Assembly: GCA_017554145.1 (NCBI GenBank)
Contig: JAFZIZ010000001.1
Coordinates: forward strand, 186,001 to 250,000
Reading direction: 5' to 3'
Length of the DNA: 64,000 nt
Source of the DNA: Prevotella sp.
Lineage (GTDB): Bacteria > Bacteroidota > Bacteroidia > Bacteroidales > Bacteroidaceae
Both the position numbers and the translations under genes were made by a program. Below, one piece after another: positions 20,049-28,125 of the stretch; position 1 is the first letter of the stretch; every line of letters starts with the position of its first letter. Under the pieces are notes generated by a model. It worked only from the letters and a program-made list of their open reading frames with translations, was not told the origin of the DNA and did no database searches.

Positions 20049-20798
20049 TTATTTCTGCTTCTCTTCCAAGAAATGCTGCAAAGCACTCGTCATAGAAGGA
20101 TATTTCTCTGACGGAGCCTCCAAGTCAAGACGTAGCCCTGCATCTTTAACGGCTTGGGCTGTAGAAGGACCAAATGTGGCAATGGCAATATCACCTTGCT
20201 TGAAGCCTGGGAAGTTCTTAGTCAGTGACTCTATTCCGGAAGGACTGAAGAAAATCAGCATATCATAATCGAATGTTTTAACCTCTTCTGGAGTAAAATC
20301 ATTGCTTACTGTGCGATACATCACACATTCGCGATGCTGCAGTTTCTTGGCATCCAACATTTTTGCAACACTGTCGTTATGGACATCACTCATCGGAACA
20401 AGATATTTCTCTTGCTTATGCTTCACCATTGTTGGAATTAAGTCATCAATCTTTCCTGTAGAACCAAAGAACACCTTACGCTTACGATACTGGACATACT
20501 TCTGAATATAGAGAGAAATAGTCTCTGTTACGCAGAAATACTTCATATCTTCGGGAATAGCTACACGTAGTTCCTTAGCCAATGTGAAGAAATGGTCAAT
20601 AGCGTGACGTGATGTGAATACAATGGCGGTATAGTCAAGAATATTCACCTTCTGTGCACGAAAATCTTTCGCCGTCATACCTTCCACCTTAATAAAAGGA
20701 CGGAAAACTAATTCCACTCCATATTTCTCTGCGATGTCATAATAAGGTGACTTCTCGCTTGACGGCTTAGGTTGAGAAACCAGAACTTTATTTATCAT
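20049..20798 (-). CDS. hemD: uroporphyrinogen-III synthase
   Basis: A 249-residue HemD-family protein that closes and inverts ring D of hydroxymethylbilane in heme and siroheme synthesis. The two alpha/beta domains are recognisable, with ITDYTAIVFTS-type and MLIFFSPSGIESL segments. The family is divergent in sequence, and Bacteroidetes copies often sit alone among rnpA and DUF4271 as here, away from other heme genes. It lies 7 bp after the DUF4271 gene. Confidence 0.88.
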   Translation of the reverse strand: MINKVLVSQPKPSSEKSPYYDIAEKYGVELVFRPFIKVEGMTAKDFRAQKVNILDYTAIVFTSRHAIDHFFTLAKELRVAIPEDMKYFCVTETISLYIQKYVQYRKRKVFFGSTGKIDDLIPTMVKHKQEKYLVPMSDVHNDSVAKMLDAKKLQHRECVMYRTVSNDFTPEEVKTFDYDMLIFFSPSGIESLTKNFPGFKQGDIAIATFGPSTAQAVKDAGLRLDLEAPSEKYPSMTSALQHFLEEKQK

Positions 20799-20805
20799 TG
20801 ATGTC

Positions 20806-21825
20806 CTAAAAATTTATTTTTAAAATATTCGCTGTGAAGACAAGCACGCCCCATAAGGCGAGCAAGGGTATCATTTCGAGGGTGCAAAAGTACAAAATAA
20901 TTTGCAAATGAACGACATTCCGACGGAAAAAGATAACATAACACTTATAAAATGTCAGTATTTTAATCAAAATTAGCGCAAAACAGACATAATACGCCAC
21001 ATTTTTAATTGGTAATTCAAAATATGCACCAAGCACTACCGCAGGAAAAAACAACACTCCTTCTATCGAGATGATAAATAGTAAAGACTTTATCCATTGT
21101 TGATTTCTTTTACTATCAAAAAAAACTTGATTGATAAAGGTATATAATCCTGCTTTTATCATAAAATAGCCTACTATTATTCCCAGATAGATGGCAATCA
21201 AAGTATATTGCGATTGCAACACAAAGGTCTCCCCGATATAATGCAACGTATAAAAATAAAAAAGTAAGGCTATCAACAAACTGGTGATGACCACTAAGAA
21301 CCCTTGGAAACGCAATTCATTACTGGTTTCTGTGAATTCCGTCGTTCCTTCACGAGGTAAATAGAAAAAATTCTTTGCCTGTCGGATAATGAAACGACGG
21401 GTATTGGCAAAGGCAATAATCGTGAAGATAAAACAGGTGAGCAACAGCGACGTAATAATATTGTCATTATGTACGCTATAGGGGACAGGGTCTCCTGCGA
21501 CACCATAACGACCTCCCTGTAATTCAGGATGGAACAGACTGTCTTTAGAAAAGAATCCTTCACGATAATACTGTGGCAATTCTGAGTTCATCAAATCTAC
21601 CCCTGCATCATGGCCAGGCAAATGAAGCGTGTCTGGATGCTCACTCCAATGTATCTCAGAAGGTTTAAAATGCGCCTGGATGGCAGAGTCCTGTTGTGCT
21701 GGGGTCGCATTACGTGGCAACCAACTCAATACTTGGGCTGGGGTCAACGGTCGATGCTGGACAACTGCAGAGTCGCCTTCCAAAGCAAATGACTGTTGGT
21801 ATGATATGGAGTCCTGCTGTAGCAA
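20806..21825 (-). CDS. DUF4271 membrane protein
   Basis: A protein of about 339 residues with a hydrophilic N-terminal part (1-115) and five or six membrane helices in the C-terminal two thirds, the DUF4271 layout found beside hemD in many Bacteroidales. Function is unknown; a link to heme or envelope homeostasis is only suggested by synteny. The frame abuts the metK stop, and the first usable codon there is TTG at 21825. The next in-frame ATG is far downstream, so either TTG is the start or the protein is shorter. Confidence 0.8.
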   Translation of the reverse strand: MLQQDSISYQQSFALEGDSAVVQHRPLTPAQVLSWLPRNATPAQQDSAIQAHFKPSEIHWSEHPDTLHLPGHDAGVDLMNSELPQYYREGFFSKDSLFHPELQGGRYGVAGDPVPYSVHNDNIITSLLLTCFIFTIIAFANTRRFIIRQAKNFFYLPREGTTEFTETSNELRFQGFLVVITSLLIALLFYFYTLHYIGETFVLQSQYTLIAIYLGIIVGYFMIKAGLYTFINQVFFDSKRNQQWIKSLLFIISIEGVLFFPAVVLGAYFELPIKNVAYYVCFALILIKILTFYKCYVIFFRRNVVHLQIILYFCTLEMIPLLALWGVLVFTANILKINF

Positions 21826-23082
21826 TTACAATCCAAATTCTTGTTTGATATCTTCCACACGGTCAAGTTTTTCCCATGTGAACAATTCCACATCTATGGT
21901 CTTAGTCTCATGGTAGCGACTAGTGAATGTCTTCTTAATGACTTCCGACTGACGTCCCATGTGTCCATAAGCAGCAGTTTCAAGATACATCGGCTGACGC
22001 AGTTTCAGAGATCGTTCTATTGCCTTTGGACGCAAGTCGAAAAGTTTCTCAATGTGCTTGGCAATCTCTCCGTCTGTCATCTTCACGTTTGAACGACCAT
22101 AAGTGTTCACATAGATATTCATGGGCTTTGCCACCCCAATAGCATAGCTGATTTGAACTAGCATCTCATCTGCTACACCGGCAGCCACCATATTCTTGGC
22201 AATATGACGGGCGGCATACGCAGCAGAACGGTCAACCTTCGAGGAATCCTTACCAGAGAAAGCGCCACCACCATGAGCACCTTTTCCACCATAGGTGTCT
22301 ACGATAATCTTACGACCCGTCAGACCTGTATCGCCATGAGGACCTCCAATAACGAATTTTCCCGTTGGGTTTACATAATATTTGATGTCATCGCCAAAGA
22401 GGGCAAGTACTTTTTGTGAATGAATCTTTGACTTCACACGGGGAATCAGAATATTAATCACATCATTCTGAATCGTTTGCAACATAGCGGCATCATCGGC
22501 AAACTCATCATGCTGGGTAGAAACCACAATAGTATCAATACGTTCGGGAATGCCCTCGTCACTATATTGTATCGTCACCTGACTTTTAGCATCTGGACGC
22601 AGATAAGTCATCTGCTTGCCTTCCTTGCGGATCTCAGCAAGAGTATGCATAATTAAATGAGCAAGATCCAGCGATACAGGCATCAAGTTTTCCGTTTCAT
22701 TCGTCGCATAACCAAACATCATACCTTGGTCACCAGCACCCTGATCCTCATCGGCCTCACGGTCCACACCGCGATTGATATCATCACTCTGTTCATGAAT
22801 AGCCGTCAGAATACCGCAAGAGTCTCCGTCAAACTGATACTCTGCTTTAGTATAACCAATCTTCTTGATAGTATTACGGGCAATAGTCTGTAAGTCGATA
22901 TACACTTCACTATGCACCTCGCCCATAATGACTACCTGTCCTGTAGTGACAAACGACTCACAAGCCACACGAGCATGTTCATCATAGGCGAGGAACTGGT
23001 CAAGGATAGCATCACTTATCTGGTCGGCAACCTTATCTGGATGCCCTTCTGATACGGATTCTGAAGAGAATAAATAGGACAT
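21826..23082 (-). CDS. metK: S-adenosylmethionine synthetase
   Basis: A 418-residue enzyme that makes SAM from methionine and ATP. The N-terminus [20 protein letters not shown] is the ATP-binding signature, and GGAFSGKD is the conserved C-terminal loop. The ATG at 23082 is chosen because an upstream in-frame extension to 23169 runs through the promoter and a terminator and lacks homology. It heads the operon with DUF4271 and hemD. No SAM riboswitch was recognised in the short leader. Confidence 0.98.
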   Translation of the reverse strand: MSYLFSSESVSEGHPDKVADQISDAILDQFLAYDEHARVACESFVTTGQVVIMGEVHSEVYIDLQTIARNTIKKIGYTKAEYQFDGDSCGILTAIHEQSDDINRGVDREADEDQGAGDQGMMFGYATNETENLMPVSLDLAHLIMHTLAEIRKEGKQMTYLRPDAKSQVTIQYSDEGIPERIDTIVVSTQHDEFADDAAMLQTIQNDVINILIPRVKSKIHSQKVLALFGDDIKYYVNPTGKFVIGGPHGDTGLTGRKIIVDTYGGKGAHGGGAFSGKDSSKVDRSAAYAARHIAKNMVAAGVADEMLVQISYAIGVAKPMNIYVNTYGRSNVKMTDGEIAKHIEKLFDLRPKAIERSLKLRQPMYLETAAYGHMGRQSEVIKKTFTSRYHETKTIDVELFTWEKLDRVEDIKQEFGL

Positions 23083-23109
23083 ATCAATCTTTGTTTTTGA
23101 ATTTGGGTG

Positions 23110-23117
23110 CAAAATTA
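23110..23117 (-). promoter_or_regulatory. Bacteroidetes -7 box for metK
   Basis: The minus strand reads TAATTTTG, 27 bp before the metK ATG at 23082. Confidence 0.6.
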
Positions 23118-23142
23118 ATACTATTTCGGGACATGACAAAAT

Positions 23143-23177
23143 AAAACAGCTTGCTTCTTCAAGAAACAAGCCGTTTT
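23143..23177 (-). terminator. terminator of the M16 peptidase gene
   Basis: The outer arms AAAACGGCTTG and CAAGCTGTTTT pair on the minus strand with an inner TTC/GAA helix, followed by TTTTATTTT. It lies 23 bp past the stop of the M16 gene and just upstream of the metK promoter. Confidence 0.8.
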
Positions 23178-23199
23178 ACCTATTATTGGTGAGATGTGA

Positions 23200-26028
23200 T
23201 TACTTTGTCTCTGGAGTCATAATAACCTCAGTATGGTTACCACTCTTTAAGAGTACATTGTTCAAGAAGTCACGAACACTCTCTACTGTCAAAACCTCAA
23301 CAGTCTTCTTGTAGTCAGTATAGACATTCAATCCATATTCCTTGAAGGCAGAAATAGTGTTGATCCAATAACTATTCTTCTTGGCATCCACATCAATCTG
23401 CTTGAGCATATACTCCTTCACCTTATTCAACTGGTCAGCATCGACAGCCTTGCTCATATTGGCGATACCCTCATGCAACAGACGGACAGCAAGTTCCGAC
23501 TTATCAGGATTCATGGGGCAGTAAGCCTGCAACATGGCAACTGGCTGATGACTGGCATTACTGAAATATCCACTGGCACCACAAGAGTAAGCGGCACTTT
23601 CGTCCTCACGGATAGTCTTCAGGTAGATCATTGACAAAATCTGACCGATTGCATCAACCTTCACGATATTATCCAAAGTATAAGGAGCAGCAGCATACCA
23701 CAACTCACGGGCAGTAGCCTTGGGTGACTCCGTCTTTACCTTGAAATCATTAACAACTTTACCTTTGGCAAGCGTCATAATCTCCTTGAAGTCCTCAGCC
23801 TTATCCTTAGTAGCAGGAAGTGAAGCGATATACTGCTCTACCAACGGACGGATGGTAGCCTCGTCGAAGTTGCCGACAATCACAAAGGTAAACTGTCCTG
23901 CGTTCTGGTAGCGCTCTTTGGCAATCTCTAGAATACGATCATAGTTGATATCCTTCAAGTCTTCAACATTGATATTGTTGAAACGAGGGTTATGACTATA
24001 CATCGTAGCAGCAAGTGAATCGCTGAATACTGCATCAGGTGACAGGCTCTTGTTCTTCAGAGTCATCTCCAGATTAGTCATAAGGTTCTGGAACTGCTTC
24101 TCATCCTTCTTCACAGCAGTGAAATAGAGATAAGTCATCTGCATCATGGTCTCAATATCCTTTGGAGTAGAATGAGCAGTCAGATACTGACGGCTGTTAG
24201 CCAACGACAGGTCAGCATTCACTTCCTTACCTGCCAAAGCCTTGGTCAGCTCTGTGCTGCTGAAGTTACCGAGGCCACTATAACCGATGACTGCGTCAAA
24301 TACTTTCAAGTTAGTATAATCGGCAGGACCATAGAGTGATTTTCCGCCTTTGGCGAAAGCCTCCATCTGTACTTCGTCATCCTTGAAGTCAGTTTTCTTC
24401 AGAATGACGGTAGCACCATTGGAGAGTGTCAACTCCTTGTATCCGAAAGTCTTGTTCTCGGTCTCTTTCGTAATTTTACCTGCCTTGATGGTTGCCACGT
24501 CAACCAGAGGCTCGTCCTTAACATTATCTACGTAAGCCTCAATCTTCTCTGCACGGGCAGCAGCAATGGCAGCAGCCATATCCTGCTCAGTAGGATATAC
24601 CTTACCCTCTTTCTCCTGAGCAAACTCTACGACAACAAGGTTACTGTCTGTAGTGGAAATCAGTTCAGGAACAAGTTGGTTGATAGCCTGTATGGGAATG
24701 GCTGGAGCAATCTGCTGCATCGTCTGATAGAATACTTCCAATGGTGGGATAGGCTCATTGGAGAGATAGTGGTCACGATAATCATCACCATACTCTTCAT
24801 TCTTACGCTTGTCACGGTTGGTATAACGCTTCTCCAATCCACTCAGATAGTCAGCCTTGGCACGCTCATACTCCGTAGCGGTGAAACCAAACTCACGGGC
24901 ACGCTTTGCCTCACGATAGATAACCTGCAAGGTCTCCATATCCTTACCCTCCTTGGGTATACCAATCAGTTGAAAACAATCCTTGGTTCTTGACAACAGA
25001 TACTCACTGTCGTCAGCAAATGCCTGAAAGAAAGGACAAGACTCCTCTTGCGTCATCTCTGTCAGGCGCTGGTTCATCATCTGTGAGATCACACTCTTCG
25101 CATAGTCTTCAATCAGATATGCCATGCTTGACTTCTCCTCATCGGGAGTAGCATCGTGTTTCATCATCACTATCAACTGACTCAACTGCATCTCCTTGTC
25201 TTTATCGAAGACATAGATAGCCTCGGGAGTATCAGGAACAGGCTCAGGAATCACTTTCGGAGCATTAGGATCCACCTTGATACCACCGAAGAGACTCTTA
25301 ATCTGTGCCTCGATATGGTCAACGTCAACATCACCGACTACGATGATAGCCTGATTGTCTGGACGATACCATTTCTGATAATAAGCACGAAGCGTCTGGG
25401 GCTTGAAACTGTCGATAACACTCATCAAACCGATAGGCATGCGCTCACCATATTTAGAGCCAGGATACATTTTCGGCAGGGAACGGGTAATCATACGCTG
25501 TGAAGGACCTTCACCCAGACGCCACTCGTTATGTACTACGTCACGCTCTTTATCAATCTCATCAGCTTCCAAAAGTAGACCGTTACTCCAGTCCTTTAGA
25601 ATCAACAAGCAAGAGTCTACGGCAGTAGCACGCTTCGTTGGCACATCGCAAACACGATAAACGGTCTGGTCAATACTCGTGTACGCATTCAAGTCACTTC
25701 CAAACTCCACACCCAGTGAACGGCAGAACTCAATAATACCATTGCCTTTAAAGTGCTCAGAGCCGTTAAATGCCATATGCTCCAGAAAGTGAGCCAGACC
25801 ACGCTGACTGTCATCCTCATTGATGGAACCTACACGCTGAGCAATGTAGAAATTGGCCACATGCTCAGGATATTCGTTATGACGAATGTAATAAGTTAAT
25901 CCGTTATCCAACTTACCGATACGTACGGAAGGGTCAACGGGAATAGGCGGCATCTGCATTTCCTGTGCCACCATTGCTACGGTACTGAACATCAGCAGCG
26001 CAGCCACAAAAAGTTTTCTAAGTCTCAT
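23200..26028 (-). CDS. M16 family zinc metallopeptidase, exported
   Basis: A 942-residue pitrilysin/insulinase-type protease with a signal peptide (1-21). The inverted zinc site HFLEHMAFNGS (HxxEH, near residue 82) lies in the first M16 domain, with a downstream Glu expected to complete it. A second, inactive M16 domain occupies the C-terminal half, the usual fused two-half organisation. It should act in the periplasm on peptides or misfolded proteins. The gene is monocistronic, with its own promoter at 26072-26079 and a terminator behind it. Confidence 0.95.
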   Translation of the reverse strand: MRLRKLFVAALLMFSTVAMVAQEMQMPPIPVDPSVRIGKLDNGLTYYIRHNEYPEHVANFYIAQRVGSINEDDSQRGLAHFLEHMAFNGSEHFKGNGIIEFCRSLGVEFGSDLNAYTSIDQTVYRVCDVPTKRATAVDSCLLILKDWSNGLLLEADEIDKERDVVHNEWRLGEGPSQRMITRSLPKMYPGSKYGERMPIGLMSVIDSFKPQTLRAYYQKWYRPDNQAIIVVGDVDVDHIEAQIKSLFGGIKVDPNAPKVIPEPVPDTPEAIYVFDKDKEMQLSQLIVMMKHDATPDEEKSSMAYLIEDYAKSVISQMMNQRLTEMTQEESCPFFQAFADDSEYLLSRTKDCFQLIGIPKEGKDMETLQVIYREAKRAREFGFTATEYERAKADYLSGLEKRYTNRDKRKNEEYGDDYRDHYLSNEPIPPLEVFYQTMQQIAPAIPIQAINQLVPELISTTDSNLVVVEFAQEKEGKVYPTEQDMAAAIAAARAEKIEAYVDNVKDEPLVDVATIKAGKITKETENKTFGYKELTLSNGATVILKKTDFKDDEVQMEAFAKGGKSLYGPADYTNLKVFDAVIGYSGLGNFSSTELTKALAGKEVNADLSLANSRQYLTAHSTPKDIETMMQMTYLYFTAVKKDEKQFQNLMTNLEMTLKNKSLSPDAVFSDSLAATMYSHNPRFNNINVEDLKDINYDRILEIAKERYQNAGQFTFVIVGNFDEATIRPLVEQYIASLPATKDKAEDFKEIMTLAKGKVVNDFKVKTESPKATARELWYAAAPYTLDNIVKVDAIGQILSMIYLKTIREDESAAYSCGASGYFSNASHQPVAMLQAYCPMNPDKSELAVRLLHEGIANMSKAVDADQLNKVKEYMLKQIDVDAKKNSYWINTISAFKEYGLNVYTDYKKTVEVLTVESVRDFLNNVLLKSGNHTEVIMTPETK

Positions 26029-26071
26029 AGTTTTTATATAAATGAATGATTTCTGTTTGATATAAGACGCA

Positions 26072-26079
26072 CAAAGGTA
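26072..26079 (-). promoter_or_regulatory. Bacteroidetes -7 box for the M16 gene
   Basis: The minus strand reads TACCTTTG, 43 bp before the start codon at 26028. Confidence 0.6.
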
Positions 26080-26118
26080 AGGAAAAACTACACGGCAAGT
26101 ACTAAAATGTGCAATCTT

Positions 26119-27036
26119 TTAACGTTTCTTCATATTACGAGGGTGATGTTCGAGTATTTCCTGACGAAGTGTAGACATATCGATATGCGTATATATCTCT
26201 GTCGTACCAATCGACTCATGACCCAACATTGCCTGGATGGCACGCAGGTCAGCACCACCTTCCAAGAGTGCTGTGGCAAAGGAATGACGAAGGGTATGGG
26301 GCGAGATGGTTTTGGTGATACCAGCTATCTCTGCCTGTTGCTTAATCATGATGAGAATCATCACACGAGTCAGATGGGAACCCCGACGGTTCAGGAATAC
26401 ATAGTCTTCCTCGCCAGATTTGATTTTCATCAGATTGCGGACAATAAACCAATTGTTCAGTTCTTTGATGGCCTTGGGAGATATTGGTACCAGACGCTCC
26501 TTCGAACCTTTTCCGAAGATACGGACATATTGCTCGTCAATATATAAATTGGAGAGTTTCAGGTTCACCAGTTCACTAACACGCAAACCACAGGAAAACA
26601 AAACCTCGATGATTGCACGGTTACGATGTCCCTCCCATTTCGACAGGTCTATCGAGTTCTCCAGCATATCGACCTCTTCGGCAGAGAGAACCTCAGGTAG
26701 ATGTTCGCCAAGAACAGGACTCTCCAACAACTCCGTAGGGTCATCATCACGCCATCCGTCTGTCTGTAGGAAACGAAAGAAACTCCGCACACCACTCAGG
26801 ATACGACATTGGGAACGGGGATGAATGCCGATGTCATGAAGTGTTGCCGCAAAATGTTGTAAGTCCTCCAGTTGCACTTCTCTGATATCCTTCCCCTCTT
26901 GCTCCAGATATTCTAATAGTTTCTGGAGGTCACGCTGATAGGCATCCAGTGTATTCGAGGAAAAACCACGTTGCAGTTTCAAGTAACGCTGGTAGTTCCT
27001 TACAACATTTACTTGCGAATTCTTGTCTGTTTCCAT
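26119..27036 (-). CDS. xerD: tyrosine recombinase, XerC/XerD type
   Basis: A 305-residue site-specific recombinase, most likely chromosomal XerD or XerC, that resolves chromosome dimers at dif. The N-terminal SAM-like core-binding domain covers 6-95. The catalytic residues are Arg152 (CGLRVSE), Lys176 (FGKGSKE), His247 and Arg250 (HTLRHSF), His273 (LGH) and Tyr282 (IYTH). All are intact. The ATG at 27036 is chosen over an extension to 27144 that would cross the divergent promoter and aroQ. The neighbourhood is core genome, so this is unlikely to be an element integrase. XerC and XerD cannot be told apart by reading. Confidence 0.9.
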   Translation of the reverse strand: METDKNSQVNVVRNYQRYLKLQRGFSSNTLDAYQRDLQKLLEYLEQEGKDIREVQLEDLQHFAATLHDIGIHPRSQCRILSGVRSFFRFLQTDGWRDDDPTELLESPVLGEHLPEVLSAEEVDMLENSIDLSKWEGHRNRAIIEVLFSCGLRVSELVNLKLSNLYIDEQYVRIFGKGSKERLVPISPKAIKELNNWFIVRNLMKIKSGEEDYVFLNRRGSHLTRVMILIMIKQQAEIAGITKTISPHTLRHSFATALLEGGADLRAIQAMLGHESIGTTEIYTHIDMSTLRQEILEHHPRNMKKR

Positions 27037-27045
27037 GAAAATGTT

Positions 27046-27065
27046 TATCTTTGCCTGCAAAATTA
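27046..27065. promoter_or_regulatory. overlapping divergent promoters of aroQ and xerD
   Basis: TATCTTTG on the plus strand (27046-27053) serves aroQ and TAATTTTG on the minus strand (27065-27058) serves xerD. The two boxes are 4 bp apart and face each other, so each start site would fall at or within the other's core element. Confidence 0.6.
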
Positions 27066-27082
27066 ATAAATTTCTTTGAATT

Positions 27083-27499
27083 ATGAAAATTCTGATTATC
27101 AATGGTCCCAATCTCAATCTGTTAGGTACCCGTGAACCAGGCATCTACGGTTCATCGTCGTTTGAGCAATATCTGCCACAGTTGCAAGCCAAATATCCCG
27201 ATGTGGAAATCACCTATTTCCAAAGTAATGTAGAAGGTGAACTAATCAACAAGATGCAGGAAGTAGGCTTCACCTACGATGGTATCGTGTTGAATGCAGG
27301 GGCCTATACCCATACCTCTGTTGCCTTGCACGACTGTATCCGTTCTTTGAAGAGTCCTGTCATCGAGGTACATATCTCCAATGTGCATCAGCGTGAGGAG
27401 TTCCGCCATCACTCATTAATCTCAGCAGCCTGTAAGGGAGTCATCTGCGGCTTTGGGTTGGATTCCTATCGATTGGCTATCGAGGCACTGAAAGGATGA
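27083..27499 (+). CDS. aroQ: type II 3-dehydroquinate dehydratase
   Basis: A 138-residue shikimate-pathway enzyme that dehydrates 3-dehydroquinate. Family motifs are intact: NGPNLNLLGTREPGIYG with the catalytic Tyr, SNVEGELI, and HISNVHQREEFRHHS with the catalytic His. Length is typical. It overlaps the O-methyltransferase gene by 4 bp (ATGA). Confidence 0.98.
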   Translation: MKILIINGPNLNLLGTREPGIYGSSSFEQYLPQLQAKYPDVEITYFQSNVEGELINKMQEVGFTYDGIVLNAGAYTHTSVALHDCIRSLKSPVIEVHISNVHQREEFRHHSLISAACKGVICGFGLDSYRLAIEALKG

Positions 27500-28122
27500 C
27501 CATCGACGAATATATAGAAAGTCATATCGAGCCAGAGCCTGATTATCTCTATCAGTTATGGCGTGCCACCAACATCCACATGTTGCATGGCAGGATGGCT
27601 TCTGGACATCTGCAAGGCAGGCTCTTGAAGATGCTCGTACAGATGATTCGTCCTACTAACATATTAGAGGTGGGTACCTTCAGTGGCTATTCTGCTATCT
27701 GTATGGCTGAAGGATTGGATAATGACGGACATCTCTACACCTTTGAGATCAATGATGAACAGGAAGATTTCACGCGCCCTTGGATAGAGAACTCCCCTGC
27801 TGCTGATAAGATAACCTTTATCATTGGTGATGCCATCACCGAGGCTCCCAAACTCGGCATCGAGTTTGATATGGCTTTCATCGATGGCGATAAGCGTACC
27901 TATCGTGATACTTACGAGATGACGCTCTCCGTCCTTCGTCCTGATGGCTTTATCCTTGCCGACAACACTCTTTGGGACGGTCACGTCATAGATCCGTCCT
28001 ATGGTAAAGACCAACAGACACAAGGTATTGTCGACTTCAACGACTTCCTGAAAAACGATCATCGCGTAGAGCAGGTCATCCTTCCTCTACGCGATGGTCT
28101 TACATTGATTCGGAAACGTTAG
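27496..28122 (+). CDS. class I SAM-dependent O-methyltransferase
   Basis: A 208-residue methyltransferase of the caffeoyl-CoA/catechol O-methyltransferase-like family (Methyltransf_3). The SAM-binding loop is LEVGTFSGYSAICMA, and MAFIDGDKRTYRDTYEM holds the metal-binding Asp. LADNTLWDGHV follows as in the family. The substrate is unknown; in Bacteroidetes the gene commonly sits beside aroQ. Start overlaps aroQ by 4 bp. Confidence 0.93.
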   Translation: MTIDEYIESHIEPEPDYLYQLWRATNIHMLHGRMASGHLQGRLLKMLVQMIRPTNILEVGTFSGYSAICMAEGLDNDGHLYTFEINDEQEDFTRPWIENSPAADKITFIIGDAITEAPKLGIEFDMAFIDGDKRTYRDTYEMTLSVLRPDGFILADNTLWDGHVIDPSYGKDQQTQGIVDFNDFLKNDHRVEQVILPLRDGLTLIRKR

Positions 28123-28125
28123 TTC

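Noticed and set aside
23083..23169. N-terminal extension of metK
   Set aside because: The extension would be read from the promoter and part of a terminator and has no homology to MetK.
26119..27036. integrase of a mobile element
   Set aside because: It sits between core genes with conserved context and has the XerC/D length; no tRNA or attachment repeats flank it.
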